Made by a program: the position numbers and the translations under genes. The notes beneath the pieces were generated by a model, which saw only the letters and a list, made by a program, of their open reading frames with translations, made no database searches and was not told the DNA's origin. DNA of 64,000 bases from Apostichopus japonicus (lineage: Eukaryota > Echinodermata > Holothuroidea > Aspidochirotida > Stichopodidae): NCBI RefSeq assembly GCF_037975245.1, contig NC_092580.1:6980501-7044500 (forward strand), given 5' to 3'. Below, one piece after another: positions 33,168-46,825 of the stretch. Numbering within the stretch: position 1 is the stretch's first letter; every line of letters starts with the position of its first letter.

Positions 33168-36100
33168 CTAGATTTTAGTCTCTCTTTCAGGCTCATCACC
33201 TTTGACCTCTTTTAACTTCTTCAAAGGGACCACCCATTCGAAATTATTGCATCTTGCTTCAGGGTTGCTCTTATGTCCCTCTGGTCTGCAACAAACGTAG
33301 AACTGCTTCCCGAGATTTGGTCCTGGCTTTTTTACCGTCCTTAGCAGGCAAGGTTCTTTGTGGCCTTTGCATAGTGGGGGTGGACGGGGTCCTTTCAAAA
33401 TGTCCTTCCAGGATGAAACCATTTGCTTCTTCGTCTTACTCCTTACGTTGGTCCCTTTCACTAGTCCGTTGGTTTCACTCGAATTGGTCTCTCCTGTCAT
33501 TCCTAAGGAACCTTCATTTTTTCCTCCATCAATGCCCTTGTCTTCATCACCTCTGGGAACTTTGCCAATGTGGATTGTTTTAGTGATATCATCAATTTGA
33601 TCAGTATCATTCTGAAGTTGCATATAATTTAAATTTTGCGTTTCTTTGCTGGACGAACCCTGAGTTGCCGATGGAACCTTCTTGAAGAAATTAGTAATAC
33701 TAACAGTTTTGTGACTCTTATTTTTCGAGTCACTTTTCGTCCTTTTGAAAGAGGGTTCATAATCTGACTTACCCAAATTTCTTTTCCAAGAGGACGGTAA
33801 CTTCTCCTTTCCCAAGGAGGCACTTCCAATGGCTTGGGTTCTTTCAGTCTTAGCCGACTTTTCCTTCTCCAGGCCCTTGGTGAAAAATGTTGATAATTTT
33901 TGTTGCCTTCCATAGAATTCTGGCATGAACTTTGTACACATGCTCGGCAGTTTGTCAAAAGGTTCTGGAGTTCCCTTCAAGGTTGCTCTGACAGGACAAT
34001 GATCAGAACCTTCGAAATCTTGGACAATTTCACAATCCTCAAATTCCTCCTGGCAAAGACTAACATCTGAGACAATGTAATCTATTCTGGTGCCGTAGTT
34101 TGTTTGTCGGGCACCAGTGACAGTCGACCAACACGTAAAGGCATGTTCTTGTTTCGGATGGAAATATCTAAAAGTGTCTATAAATTTGCTGGGCTTTTTC
34201 TGTGAGTTCTGCTTTGTGGCACTTTTGCAGGTGGAAGAGGTGTCCATCAGTAACTGTCCCAACCAATGGCGACTAGGCCTGGCATAGAACTTCTCCTGGG
34301 AAAAAAAAGAAGGAAAGGGATTCAAATATTTGCATACAGCCTTTGCTCATTTACTTCCAAAAAGTACCAATACTTCTCAGAGGAAAACAATAATCCATAT
34401 TTAACAGAACAACAGGAAAGATCTATAAGACTGCATGATGATAAAGGTTATGCATTTCTATACAATCACTGATTAAAGTCTTACGTAAAGTCAGGCAATA
34501 AGTATCAATTTCCATCTATATATATCCGGGTGTCTAGCATACATAGGTCCTTCCACTATGTAGAGCAAGCCAAAAGCTTGTGGTTTTCATATTACCAACA
34601 AACAGTGTGGAATACTTTGCATCTCTCATGTTAGCAAGTTAGTAACCAATTCCGATGGGAAGAGATTTCTCCAGGATACAAAAATGGGGTTTGCTTGTGA
34701 ATGAAAAGCTGAACTGAGTTTAACCAGCCAGGGCTCAATCTCCATGACTTATTTAAGTGCTGACTGTCATAACATCTAATACAATTATACCAACAGCTTC
34801 ATTCAATCCAAATAATGGTCACACAGAACTCCGATTGCTATGAGTAGTTGAGGAGAAACATGAAAAAAAAAATGCCAAGGAATTCCTATTTTCGACAAGT
34901 AACATCAGTCATATTCCTGCATTCTTAAAGCAAAATTCAGGTTTAATTCAACAATTTCAATTAATTTCATTAAGCCCAACCATTTGTTGACCAAGAGAAG
35001 ATTACAATTGATCAAAATAAGGTCTCATTTTAGACTGAAGAGCGATTAGTGAGTTTATATTCCTGACGACATTGGATTTGAAAATTTCGTCTCCCAAATA
35101 CTTTTCTCATGTTTACATTTATCATACACAGCACATCAGAAATTTAAATGTTGAACTTCTTTGGAACTTTGTAATAAGATTCAGCTTACTGTGTTGCAGT
35201 ATAATGAGATTTTTCATAAAAACAGCAAAGGTTTATCAACAGCAGGGCAAAAAAAACAAAACTGTATGATCACTCCAGCACAATGCATACAGGCGAGTAG
35301 GAGCAGAGGAGGGAAAGGGGCTGTGGGGGGGGGGGGGTGAGTAAGAGAGGTATTTTCTTTCAATAATCTCATAAAAAGGGTATCTCACAGTAGTTCCTCT
35401 CTTTGAAAATTAGTTTTGTGCTTGAAATTGCTACAAGAGAACATGACAGTTGAAAAAACTGCAGGATCTGCATAGCCCTCTTAATTTCCCAACATGCCCT
35501 GCCCGCTGGGCATCCCCCTGCACTCCCAGTTAATAACAGTTTACCCCCTATAAGAACATACTATGCCTCTGGCATGTGTAACTGCAAACTGGCAGAAAAT
35601 GTACAATTTAATTATTTACATTGCATCATTAATTTGACATAACCTAATGAATACAAATCAATAGCAATTGTTAACTAAGACCCTCTCCTACTCGGGTTTG
35701 TCAAAAGGTTCATGCTAGTTAGAGAATTAATAATGAATTTTAATTCCATACTCAAAAGTTTGCTTTACATTAGCATTAACCACAGGTAAAAATTTAACTG
35801 AAAAACTTGTAAATACCTTTCCTTCATTTAAATGTGACTTGTCAAGCTAATGCCAAATACAGTTTATGTTTCTAGAACAGTTATCAAACTTAGCTCAAAA
35901 TACAGCTTTGACAATGGTACTCACATCATCTGCATCAGGATTACAGTGGTCGATAGGTTTGTGAGATACGTTGAAGTCCCCGAGAATGATTACAGTTCTG
36001 AAAGTAAACCACATTAATTTATATCAAGATCCTTGGGGTTATAAAACCACCTACATGAACATATAGCCGTTGCTTGTTAAGAGGCTGTGAATATGTCTCA

Positions 36101-39100
36101 CTCACACTGATTGACAGTTACACTTTACAAGATAGACAAATACTCTGTGATGGGTATCTCCAACAAGATTTCAAAGACACCTGAATTCAATAAAAGCCAT
36201 TCTTGAGCTGGTAGTCCAGCCATACTTTACTGTTGAACATTTGATAATTAGAGGAGAAATTAAATCAAAAGAGATATGATATTACCATACTTGTATTGAT
36301 AATGATACTTCTTAGTTATCCTTTTCATGTATGAAATTAAACACTGGTACTGGTTGCTATTAACTTATCAAATTCAAGTTGAAACCAGGTACTAAGTAGA
36401 TGAGTTTGATGTGTTAATTTATCAAGAAATACAAGCATTACTTTTCATGATATTTTGCCCCTTTGGAAACTTTCATGATATTTTGTATTTTCAAAGTTCT
36501 TCCAAATGATATAGGTTCACTGTAGGTTTACAAGTTTTTCTCTGGTGAACTAGCTGGTATGTTTAAACATATTTTTAATGGAAGTTTAAACCAAGCATAC
36601 CCAGCTTCTGGAAGAATGGCATAACATCCCCACTACCTGAGATTAAAACACCTTCCTCTGTGAGAAAATGACTTCCGATCCATAGATCTTGCCAGTATAA
36701 GTTTTAACTCTATGTAGAAGATTTTATTACCATATTTAACAAATGCCAATGATACACATGGCGACCAATGTCAGTTTGCTTATAGAAAGGTGGTTTCTTG
36801 TATGAATGCCATCTTCACATTAGTCCATAATATTGTTCTCAATCTGAATCATGAAAACACCAACATATCTAAAGTCCTTTTTCTTGATTTTTCCAGTGCT
36901 TTAAATACGGCACTACCTACGGTTACTTCATGATGTAAATACCTTTGCTAGAGATCCCTGGATTATGCACTGCCTAGCTGATATCATGAAATGGTGGTCA
37001 AGACCAATTAAATTGAAAGAGGGTTTATACGACAAATCTGAAATTAGCGTTGGGGTTCCCCAGGGAGGGCCATTATCAGGATTGTTATTTACAATTTACA
37101 CTGACGAAATAAGATGGCAATCTAATTGTTTTGTCATGAAATATGCAGATGACACAGTAATCTCTGTACGAATATCTTAATCCTCACATAATGTGGATCA
37201 AAGTAATTATGAATATGTGGTATCTCATGTTGCTACTGTCTGTGATAAAAGGAACATACTTCTGAACTCCAAGAAATCTAAGAGAGCAATTTTGAAAAGT
37301 CCCATATAAGGGCTTACTCACCACCAAAGTAAAGAAAACTGTGATACAGGGTGCCGAAATTGACCCTACTGAACAGACGATGTATTTAGGGGTATGCAAA
37401 GACAATGAGCTTAATTTTAAGTGTCTTGTCTCAAGATTTTAAAGGGGGTGCATTATATCACTTCTAATTTATCTTTTCTTGTGCCATATTTTAAGTTAGA
37501 CATAAGATTTTTTAATACCTACATTTAACCTCGTACCAATTTTTACTTGTTAAGGATCAGAAAATAATTAGGGCCTCCTTGCATTACTGTGCCAAAATGT
37601 TTAGCCTAGATTTTAACACCCTTATTAACCAAGTTAACGACGCAGCAATGAGAGATTTCAAAAAGGCTTTCTCATAAAATTCATAGAGACGAGAAACACC
37701 AACTCCATAGCAAGCTGAAGTCACTTCTACAACAGACTAGTTAGGACAATCCGTATTTAAAAATTCTTTCATTTAAAGGGCTGCCTTATTTATTCAGGGT
37801 ATTGTTCCACAAAACTAACTTTAATTCTTTTATTAACTTTTGATTTGTTATTTGTATATATAGTCCATGCTATGTCAATCTTTATAACTCTTTAACTGTT
37901 TTTCATTTATTAATATGTACTTTCATGCATTTATACTGGATTTTAATCAATTTAAACTGATACTTAATTATACGAAATAACAGACAATAAATGTTGTATT
38001 ACCCTATAGCTTGAAATTGATATTTGATGATAAGAAGATTAAATCAGAGATATATGGCACCATTTGATGATGAGAACCAAACCAGAAATAACATAATGTC
38101 AATGTTTGGTAAAATAAAATAATTGGCACTGATTGCTTTTGTTAACATGAAACCAAAGCAAGCAAATAAATAACACATACTTCTTGGCTTTGAGCAAGGC
38201 CTCAGCTCTGATTTGAAGAAGTTTGTAGAATTGCAGCTTATAGTTAAGACGGCCTTCTCTGTCAGGATCAGCACGAGGACAGTAGACATTGATAACAACC
38301 AACTGCCTGATGTTTCCATAAGTATCTCTGTAAATTAAAAAAAATCAACAAACACTTGGTAACATAGATGTAGCTGAAAATAATTATCTCTCTCCCTGAT
38401 TGGATTAATTTGTGTGCATACAGTTTCATTTTCTAATGATGTTGGCAAACTTATTCAATTTGACAGTATTTCAATTACAGTTCTAAACTGAGCTATTTGT
38501 CTCTCTGCTGGGGCAATGACTATATAACATTTTGTTGGTAAGAGTGAATTAACCAGATTTCAGAAGTCACATTACTTTGCATATTGTGTAATCAAAGCTG
38601 AAACTTCAATTTCATTACAATTGTATAATACAGACAGATCCAGGGAATGCAAGAGATGGAAAGCAAAGACAATCAAAGTTTGAAAGAACACAAAGTTATT
38701 CCCTAGAGGGGGATTCAGGCAGTTTCTCTGCTCCTTTGAAATACATTTTTTAAATTCTGCATTGTCACTTGTGTTTAACTTTTTACCATACCTATGGTTA
38801 GGCTAACATGAATGATTCAAGATAATATACTGCTGAACACTTTGCGACCACTAACACCAACTTATTTCCATGGCATGGGGTGCAAAGCAAATTCAAATTA
38901 TGTCCCTTCTTAATAGAACACAGCTATAACAAAGGAAGACTCAGAGAAACAGTAAAGCGTGCAGGGGAATCAAAATCACAAAAATGCTCAGGGTAACTGG
39001 AACTTAGTACCAGGGCTACTAGGACCCTATCTGGGAAAGTGTTGAATTCTATTTATTTCTTAGTACCAGGGCTACTACGACACTCTCGGAAAGTGTTGAA

Positions 39101-42100
39101 ATCTATTTATTTCTTATAACCAGGCTACTAGGACAATCTCTGGCAAGTGTTGAATTCTATTTATTTGTTAGTACCGGGGCTACTACGACACTCTCGGAAA
39201 GTGTTGAATTGTATTTATTTCTTAGCACCGGGGCTACTACGACACTCTCGGGAAGTTTGAATTCCATTTATTTCTTAGCACCCAGGCTACAAGGACAATC
39301 TCTGGAAAGTGTTGAATTCTATTTATTTCTTAGCACCGGGGCTACTAGGACACTCTCTGGAAAGTGTTGAATTGTATTTATTTCTTAGACCTGGGGCTAC
39401 TAGGGCAATCTCTGGAAAGTGTTGGAATTCTATTTATTTCTTAGCAGTTAGCACCAGGGCTACTAGGACACTATCTGCAAAGTGTTGAATTCTAAATATT
39501 TGTAAGTACCGGGGCTACAAGGACACTATCTGGGAAAGTGTTGAATTCTATTTATTTCTTAGTACCGGGGCTACTAGGACAATATCTGGGAAAGTGTTGA
39601 ATTCTATTTATTTCTTAGTACCAAGGACAATATCTGGGTAAGTGTTGAATTTCTTAGTACCTGGGCAGATGTGTAACTGGATATGCACTTTCATTTTGTA
39701 GCATTGTTATGGGGAAATTCTGTGCATTGTGAGTGGTCATCCCCTCTATCTGTATTTAGGGCAGTTCATAGTAGGAAGGTTACCATTTCCATGTATATGG
39801 AACTGGGAACATGGTATTTCCTATTGGTCTCTTTTGTATTTTCTCTTAGACAGTCAAGGTGACGAGGTACCCTTTTCTATGGTTCAGGATGGATGGCCCA
39901 GAAATCTAATAACTGTATAGACTAGTAGTAAGATAGACAAGAAGACCAAGCGAGAAGTTAGATCTTTTTGTAAATTATAATTTACAAGAATATCCAACAA
40001 CTGCCCTATTTACTGTGTTGTACGAGGAATACCAAACAACTGCCATAGCTACTGTTGTACGAGGGATACCAAGGACAACAGGTTTGACCATTTCAGATGT
40101 TAATATTTATAATGCAGTCATTAAGAGTATCTACTTCTTAACTTTAATTTAGAATTTAGTTAAGATTTAAGTTGGGGTCTTGCTTACCTTATCTGGGAGC
40201 TAACTTTTATATAGTTTATATAAATACTGTAAATAAAGTAAGTTTAAAGGGATTCTTTTATCCCTTTTTTATCATCTTCCACTACAAAGATTTATTTTCA
40301 CACACACATGTGTCTCTGTCCACCATGGACCTTCTGACAAGCTTCTCTCAAGAGAATGTTCTTGACTCTAAGCCCCACTGAACATTGAATTGTCTTTGTT
40401 TATTAGGTGTTTTATAGATTTTTTTGATTGATCCATTGATTGAATGATTGATAAAGCAGGGCACCAACATGTTTCTTATCACCTGTATTGGTGTTCTGTA
40501 AGAATTGCTCTGCCCTCTGAGTCCAGACTTATCAACTCTTCATTAGTGAATTCTGACAGATCTCCATAATGCCCAATCACATCAGATGTTCCTTTCAGCT
40601 TATCTGTCAAGATGCCAGACAGTCCTTCCTCAGCAGATACTGGCGTTGCATGTGCTTTACAGTAAGTTGCAACCCCTGAAAAAATGAAAGTGAAAACATT
40701 GATATTCATGAATAATATGTTGTTAGTTTACTTTTCTCAATTAAGTTTCCTTGCTGCCTTAGGAAACAATCATACACTAGTGATAAACAAATATTATTTA
40801 CAGAGAAGTTCTGAACAAGCATCAAAACTTTACTCCAGTAGAATCTATAGTTGTTTGCTGTAAAATGTTCACATCAATAGCTGAAACAATACATTGATAA
40901 CATTAATTATTTGTTGTCTTTTGCTGAACATTTATTAATGCAATGGCCCAGTGATGTGACATCATACGTGACATCTCATCTGCAAATCATTTATCCACAG
41001 AGAATGGTGTCGCGGTATTCCCAATCCACAGTAGGACTGTTTGACGATCAAGCAAACAGTTCATTCACAACATTTGAAGGAATTAACAAGAGCATGTGAA
41101 AGGTATAGAAAGCAAAATATATGTTAATGAGAAAGAAATAAAACATGGTATGCATCATAAAACAATACACAACGAGGGAGAGTGATTAAAATAAAAACTG
41201 AAACTAGAAATACCAGATTCATGTATTCAGATTTGCACAATTTAACTGTTCATTGAATATGCATGTCAATCTCTTTCAATGCATTCATCAATTAAAGCAA
41301 CTGGTCTACATAGTTCTTTCACACACACAACTAGGTGAGCCCCTCAGGTGAATGCAAAATTCATGAGGGAGAGATCAGATTACAGCCTAAAATATTAAAC
41401 ATCTAACTAAGAAATTTATTACAACTTTCTCAAGCTCAAATGGTATTTCAACTTTGTCTTTTTGGTTCTCAGCTGATTACATGAATTTCAACAATACCAT
41501 TTGTAAAGAAACCATAGATAGCATTAACAATGATATCTGAACAGAAATAGCTGCAGAGACATTATGTGGCCAATACTTCCTCTCTTTTTTGGAGCATCAT
41601 CATTGACACATCATGGCACCCTTTTAAACTATAATTGAGAACCAGTTCTTTTCCCTGCTGTAACCAATTCAAGCAATTTAATGATGGTGGTTGATGTTTC
41701 TTCCAAGATCAAACTATTTAGCATGGAGGGCAAGATAATTACCTGGAAAGAGGTAAACCACTTGGTTAAGGACAACAAGGTTCCACTTCTAAATATGTGA
41801 ATATTCAGTAAGGACTATTTCTATACCATAAGCTAAACCAATAAACCAAATAAAGATAACCACAAATACCTCTTTCACATGTACTCTAGCTCTATGGGAT
41901 AATATGTAGCCAACTTTGTAATAATATCATAATAATAATACTTATTTATATAGCGCATTATACTGACAGTCCTAATGCCCTTTACAGGAAACAAAATGAG
42001 CACAAAAATACAGCATAGTAGAACAAAAATTTAAATATACACCTAAAGGATCGAAAAATTACAAGGTCCAATGAGGGTAGCACTTGAAGAAGTGAGTTTT

Positions 42101-44188
42101 TAAGAAGCTTTTTAAATTGTCTATGGTAGGGGGGCAATGTAGGTGGGAAGAGTGTTCTAGGGTTTGGGGGCTGCAAATTGAAAAGAATGCTCACTGTATA
42201 TCTTAGTTTTAATTTTTAGTGGCTTTAAGAGAATAGCACTGTTAGATCTTAGTGAGCGAGTTGGAATTTGTCAGGTCAGTAAGTTGGAAATATAGTTTGG
42301 GGCAAAACCATGGATGGCTTTGTAAGTGGGGGTCAGAAGTTTGAACTTTATTCTTTCAGAAACAGGAAGCCAGTTAGGTTGGTGGAGAATATGGTTTAAT
42401 GTGGGATCTGTTATCTGTGAGGGTAACTAATCTTGCGGTGATGTTTTGAATACGCTGAACTTAGAGGTAAGCAGGAAGACCAAATAAAAGACTGTTACAG
42501 TACTACAGTCAAGTCTGAATGACACAAAAGCATGGATAAGTGTCCAGTCGACTTTAGATCAAGATATTTGCGAATTTGGCAAATTGTTCTGATAGCGTGT
42601 GAAGCAGAGCGGCAGATATTATTTACACGAGGCACCGATATGAGTTTATCATTAAAAAATAAAGCCCAGTTCTTTAACAGAGGGAACGGGAGATATACAA
42701 GAATCGCTATATCTAAATGGAAGTTACAGGGGTGACATTACAGAACTGTGAACGATGTGTGAAAGATGACTCAGGTCGTTCTGCAGCGATTTAATCGTTG
42801 TTTACTTGTTTACTCACATACTGTACTTTGTCATGTATAAATGACCTAACTGATATGTGGGATGATATGATAAATGAGATGACTCTCCCCTCCCTCTCCA
42901 TTTTATGAAAATGTTATTGACAGTACCCTACAGAAGGAAAAAAAATCATAATTTAAAAAAAATATATATCTACTGCTCTTACCTGAGTAACCACTCTTTT
43001 TCTTTGAAAAACTAAAATATGAGCTGTATCCATCTTGTATGGCCGTTTCTTCATCAAGAAGGTCACCTAAATTAACAAAAGACAGATGTTGCTCAGAGGT
43101 AGTTGTAATTGCAGTGAAACCGGACAGGCAAATGCCTATATTGCAAGCAACATCATTACATGGCAAGTTTGGTCCCATTTAATCGCAACAAATGAAATGT
43201 TTGGAATTCCTTGATTAAGCTAGTTCTTCCCAAACCGAATAACATCATGCATCAAAGGAGGCTACACAAGTTCCTACATGTGAGATGCCACACAGCATCT
43301 ACACATTATATGCCAACTTTTGGTAAGTTAATGTTTAGAAATCTGCACTTCATTATCTTATTGTTAACAAATGAATATAGAACAGGAAATATTGATATTT
43401 TACCATCTTTTATGCAGACCATAAGGCCTTTTCACAGGACATTAAAGCAGTTTACTCCTGGAGGGTGTATACATAACTATATATAACTCAAAACAATCAC
43501 AATACTTCTAGGGCAAAACACCTTTGCATTCCCTGATTGAGGGATATCCCACAGTGTGCAGCAACTATGCAAACCAGGTTGGATAGAGATAAATCAGGAT
43601 TATTAGAGACTTGCCTATTGGCACAGCAAAAATATCCATAGGAGGTGGAACCTCTGGTCCATGCCCTTTACACCTAACATAAATACTTCATAGCTAATTA
43701 GTCTACACTCGTTATTAAATGATTGCACCTAGCTGTAGAGCAGAGCGATAGCTTCACCATATCAATGTGAACTAAAAGGGAGTAATTATATAAACTGCAC
43801 AACATATCCAACAGTTTTCTAAAGCCTGCAATCGATCCAGCGCAGTGACAAGGAAGTAATTTCACAAGAAATATAGCTTTTTATATCCACTTAGGTTTGC
43901 ATTATTCTTTTTCTTAATTTAATTCAAAATTATTTCATGTAGCTGCTTCAACCACTGACTTTGGACAGATTACTCAGGAATTTTGTATTAAACCACAATT
44001 TCATGTTTATAAGTGTTTGGTTGTCCCAGAGTGAGATTTCTATGACATAGGATGAACAACAACATGTACGTACGTGTGATTTTGGTTTCTTGAAGGCAAA
44101 CAATATCCCCAGATAAGTCACAGAGCTCCTGCTTCAGTGACTGCTTACAGGCCCTGATTCCATTAATGTTCCAAGTGAGAATCCTCAT
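33168..44188 (-). CDS. APEX2: AP endonuclease 2 (DNA-(apurinic or apyrimidinic site) lyase 2)
   Basis: Six exons: 44074-44188, 42983-43066, 40483-40675, 38181-38327, 35925-35997, 33168-34295, giving 579 residues (the human protein is about 518). It belongs to the exonuclease III-like EEP family that cuts the backbone at abasic sites and has 3-prime phosphodiesterase and exonuclease activity. Visible catalytic motifs are WNINGIR (N7), LQETKIT (E34), NVYCPRADP, LGDFN (D187, N189), NYGTRIDY and GSDHCP (D302, H303). A PIP box, QQKLSTFF (about residues 335-342), should bind PCNA; a second weaker site, SITNFF, lies near residue 400. The C-terminus (about 509-559) is a GRF zinc finger (CKGH, FYVCC, CNNFEW), the single-strand DNA binding module of APE2. 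It is a nuclear base-excision and ATR-checkpoint factor by family knowledge. The reading frame is intact despite repeats in its introns. The start is the first Met before RILTWNINGIR. Confidence 0.95.
36560..37740 (+). pseudogene. Decayed non-LTR reverse transcriptase in APEX2 intron 4 (antisense)
   Basis: Conceptual pieces in changing frames show QFAYRK, FLDFSSALNT (RT motif A-like), GVPQGGPLSGLLFTIYTDEI (motif B, 37046-37108) and MKYADDTVI (motif C with YADD, about 37135-37161). MYLGVCKDNELNF follows at about 37380-37415. Stops and frameshifts separate these pieces, so it is a dead copy. It opposes APEX2 transcription. The clade cannot be set from this fragment. Confidence 0.85.
39000..39660. 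repeat. 56-60 bp minisatellite, about 11 units
   Basis: Tandem units containing TTAGTACCGGGGCTACTAGG, then ACACTCTCTGGAAAGTGTTG, then AATTCTATTTATTTC. Units vary by point changes and short deletions. Each unit contains a short inverted repeat (ACACT...AGTGT). It lies in APEX2 intron 3. Confidence 0.93.
41935..42545 (-). mobile_element. LINE 3-prime end fragment in APEX2 intron 2
   Basis: On the minus strand, broken frames give WLPVSERIKFKLLTPTYKAI, HGFAPNYISNLL, then SFQFAAPKP and IDNLKSFLKTHFFKCYPHW, the characteristic end of CR1/L2-group ORF2 proteins. It is followed by GCGCTATATAAATAAG and an ATT microsatellite tail at 41930-41945, the usual LINE 3-prime tail. Stops and frameshifts show it is dead. 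It has the same orientation as APEX2. Confidence 0.8.
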
Positions 44189-45345
44189 TTTGCAATAAAC
44201 CTTTAGTGACACCTGCTGGATATTGAAGGAAATGAACTTTGAAGAGCTACAATTAATCAAAAAGTCAAAAAGCAACAGTGCAGTTACTTGCTTCAATATC
44301 AAAAGTAGCTACATGACTTTACAAATTTTGGAAGTTCTTAATGCAGGCCACATGATTTGGATTACCGATGTTACACTTTAATATGACATTTGCAGGTTGA
44401 CACACAGACCGTCGAAATTTTCTCAATTTACAAACAGTAACAAATATTTCTTATTTCAATCCCTTCTGGACATCCACTACAACTAAGATGAACATATCCC
44501 AAAATATCTAACTCTTTGTTTTTATTTCCTGCCAAAACACACTGTACAGGTAATCCAAATGAACATTACAAACTTGTTACACCAATAGAACACTAAGACC
44601 AAAATGCAAATATATAAAAATGAGCTATGTCATAGTAACAACTTCCAATACATACCACAGTATCTACAACATCTACCGACAGCACCACAGAGAAATGCTT
44701 ATCTAGAAAAGAATCCAACAAGACATTATATAATACTAAGAAGACCAAACAGTTACCTGTTTATATAGTTTTACACAGTATCTATTTACTCATTTTTGGT
44801 AAGTATTCCCATGGATGGATGTTATCAACTTGGCCATCCCTTCCACTACACTGGTGCCTGTTTACCCAAATGTGGTTAAAGAAGGGGTGCCTATGTACCC
44901 AATTGTTGTGAGATAACATGAGATGGGGATCCAACACTGAACAGCCACAAAACTTAAAGTAGTCTTTAGCTCACGCTAGCATGTAGCCTAAGTATGAACT
45001 ATTAGTAATTTGGGTCTAGGCCTTTAGCCTGATTATGTCTGCAGAAATGCTAAATTGCATTTGAACACTGACTAAGCGCCATTTGATGGGATTAATAGAT
45101 GCAAATACTTTCCTGTACGGTTTGATGGGTCTTTCAGCTCACACCGACTGTGATCAGGTGTATAAGCAAGCAAGTCCTGCTTATTCATCCGACAAAATAT
45201 CCACTACCAAAATTTAATAATAGTTTAATGCTAGTCTATCACTGCAATTAGGCAAGCAGGCTAAAAAGAGTAAGGTAGACCTTGGCAGCAGGTTAGGTCC
45301 TAATTATGTAGGCTAGTAGTTGTATGGTGAAGGCTTTATAATTGA

Positions 45346-45949
45346 GGACGAACTAAAACGAATAACAGCGAATGACCGAATGACAATTGACTTTGTACAG
45401 GGTTAATTATCATTCGCTGATGACAACGAATGACAGCAATTGACAACGAATGACAATGAAGGACAGTGTTGAGAGGAGATAGAATGATTAACAGAGTGGA
45501 GTAAATGCGGTTATTGGTTTTCTGCGCAAAATGATTTGAGGAAAATCGCATGTTACGTAGTTGCAGGGTTTTGGTGTAATTTACGGATAGAAACCACAGG
45601 GAAAGTTTTTGTGTGAGAATGCGCTTGAGTGCTGTGCTTTTCACCTCTGTAGATTTATATAGAAAGATAACTGAAGCCGTTTCAAGATTATAGTATTGTT
45701 AGTTTCTAACAATTAATATCAGAAAAATGACGTTTAATTTACTTTTTTAAATCAGACGTCCGTTTTTATCTTGTCCCTACTTTACTAGATCTAGATACCC
45801 ACGAAGTCTGAACTGTGATATCCAGTTGAAGCAAATATGTCTGTGCTGTCATTACTGTCATTCGTTTTAGTCATAGAATTTTTAGTGTGTACAACATATT
45901 GTCATTCGTTATGTGTAACACAATTGTCATTCGTTTTAGTAACACCCTC
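45346..45949. mobile_element. 604 bp inverted-repeat element rich in GAATGACA motifs
   Basis: Flanked by identical 8 bp ATAATTGA (45338-45345 and 45950-45957). Inverted ends share ACTAAAACGAAT on the left and ATTCGTTTTAGT on the right. Repeated GAATGACA/TGTCATTC motifs occur near both ends. No transposase is encoded. Confidence 0.65.
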
Positions 45950-46529
45950 ATAATTGACGCACCTTCAAATATAACTAGCAACGATACAGCAGGCAACCTA
46001 AACTTTTTGCAGCCAAGCAGAGGTTACATATTTCATGGGTTTGAATCCATTCTGGTCAGTATATGCTGAACAAATTGTGGTTCTTTTTAAGTTTTTGACA
46101 CCCTCCCCCAGTTTTGCATGTTTCTTGGCATTTGGAAATCTCACTTCCTAAAAATACCCAAAATTACCTCAATGTAATATCACTACTTTCTGGGACCTGA
46201 CCTATCTGAGCTTAGAAGTTCGATGTGCAGAGCATAGCAAACAGCATCCAAAGTCAATGGATGTATACTTAGGCCTACACTACAGTTAAGTTAGCTTTAA
46301 TATCGACGATTGTCAATTTAGGGGTATGATTATGAAAGAACTTGACAGAGCAGACATTTTGTGGTCAAGTTCTGCTCAATTGTACATTGCATAGGCACAG
46401 AACAAAACATACTTTGCATATAGTTGAGTGATTTGGATTTTTCATTAATGAACATCGGTAATCAAATCCTTGAGTGCGTCAATTATGAGCCCACCATGCT
46501 ACTAGCCAGCTAGCTAAGCTTATTTAGTT

Positions 46530-46825
46530 CAAAGTGGCTATTCTTACGACTAGTCTTAAGAATAATTTATAAATACGCATGCGGAGTTGCTTTAACATGG
46601 CTACTTTTACGACTAGGATTACTATTTTTACGACTGGGAGTAACAATAATTTCCGGTTAGGGTTAAAGTTAGGTTAGTGCTTAGGGTTAGGTTAAGGGTT
46701 AGGGTTACCCCTACTACATGCGCAGTTGCTTTATTTACTTACCTGTAAATGCGCTTGAATTCGCCAATGTCCTAAGAATAGTTTATAAATAATTGTTACG
46801 ACCAGTCGTCAAAATAGCCACGGCC
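46530..46825. mobile_element. 296 bp MITE carrying telomere-like TTAGGG repeats
   Basis: Flanked by identical 9 bp TATTTAGTT (46521-46529 and 46826-46834). Inverted ends: GTGGCTATTCTTACGACTAG on the left against GTGGCTATTTTGACGACTGG read from the right. Degenerate TTAGGG repeats fill 46656-46708. No coding capacity. Confidence 0.75.

Noticed and set aside
33254-33600. Plus-strand frames of 80-109 codons
   Set aside because: They are antisense shadows of the last APEX2 exon.
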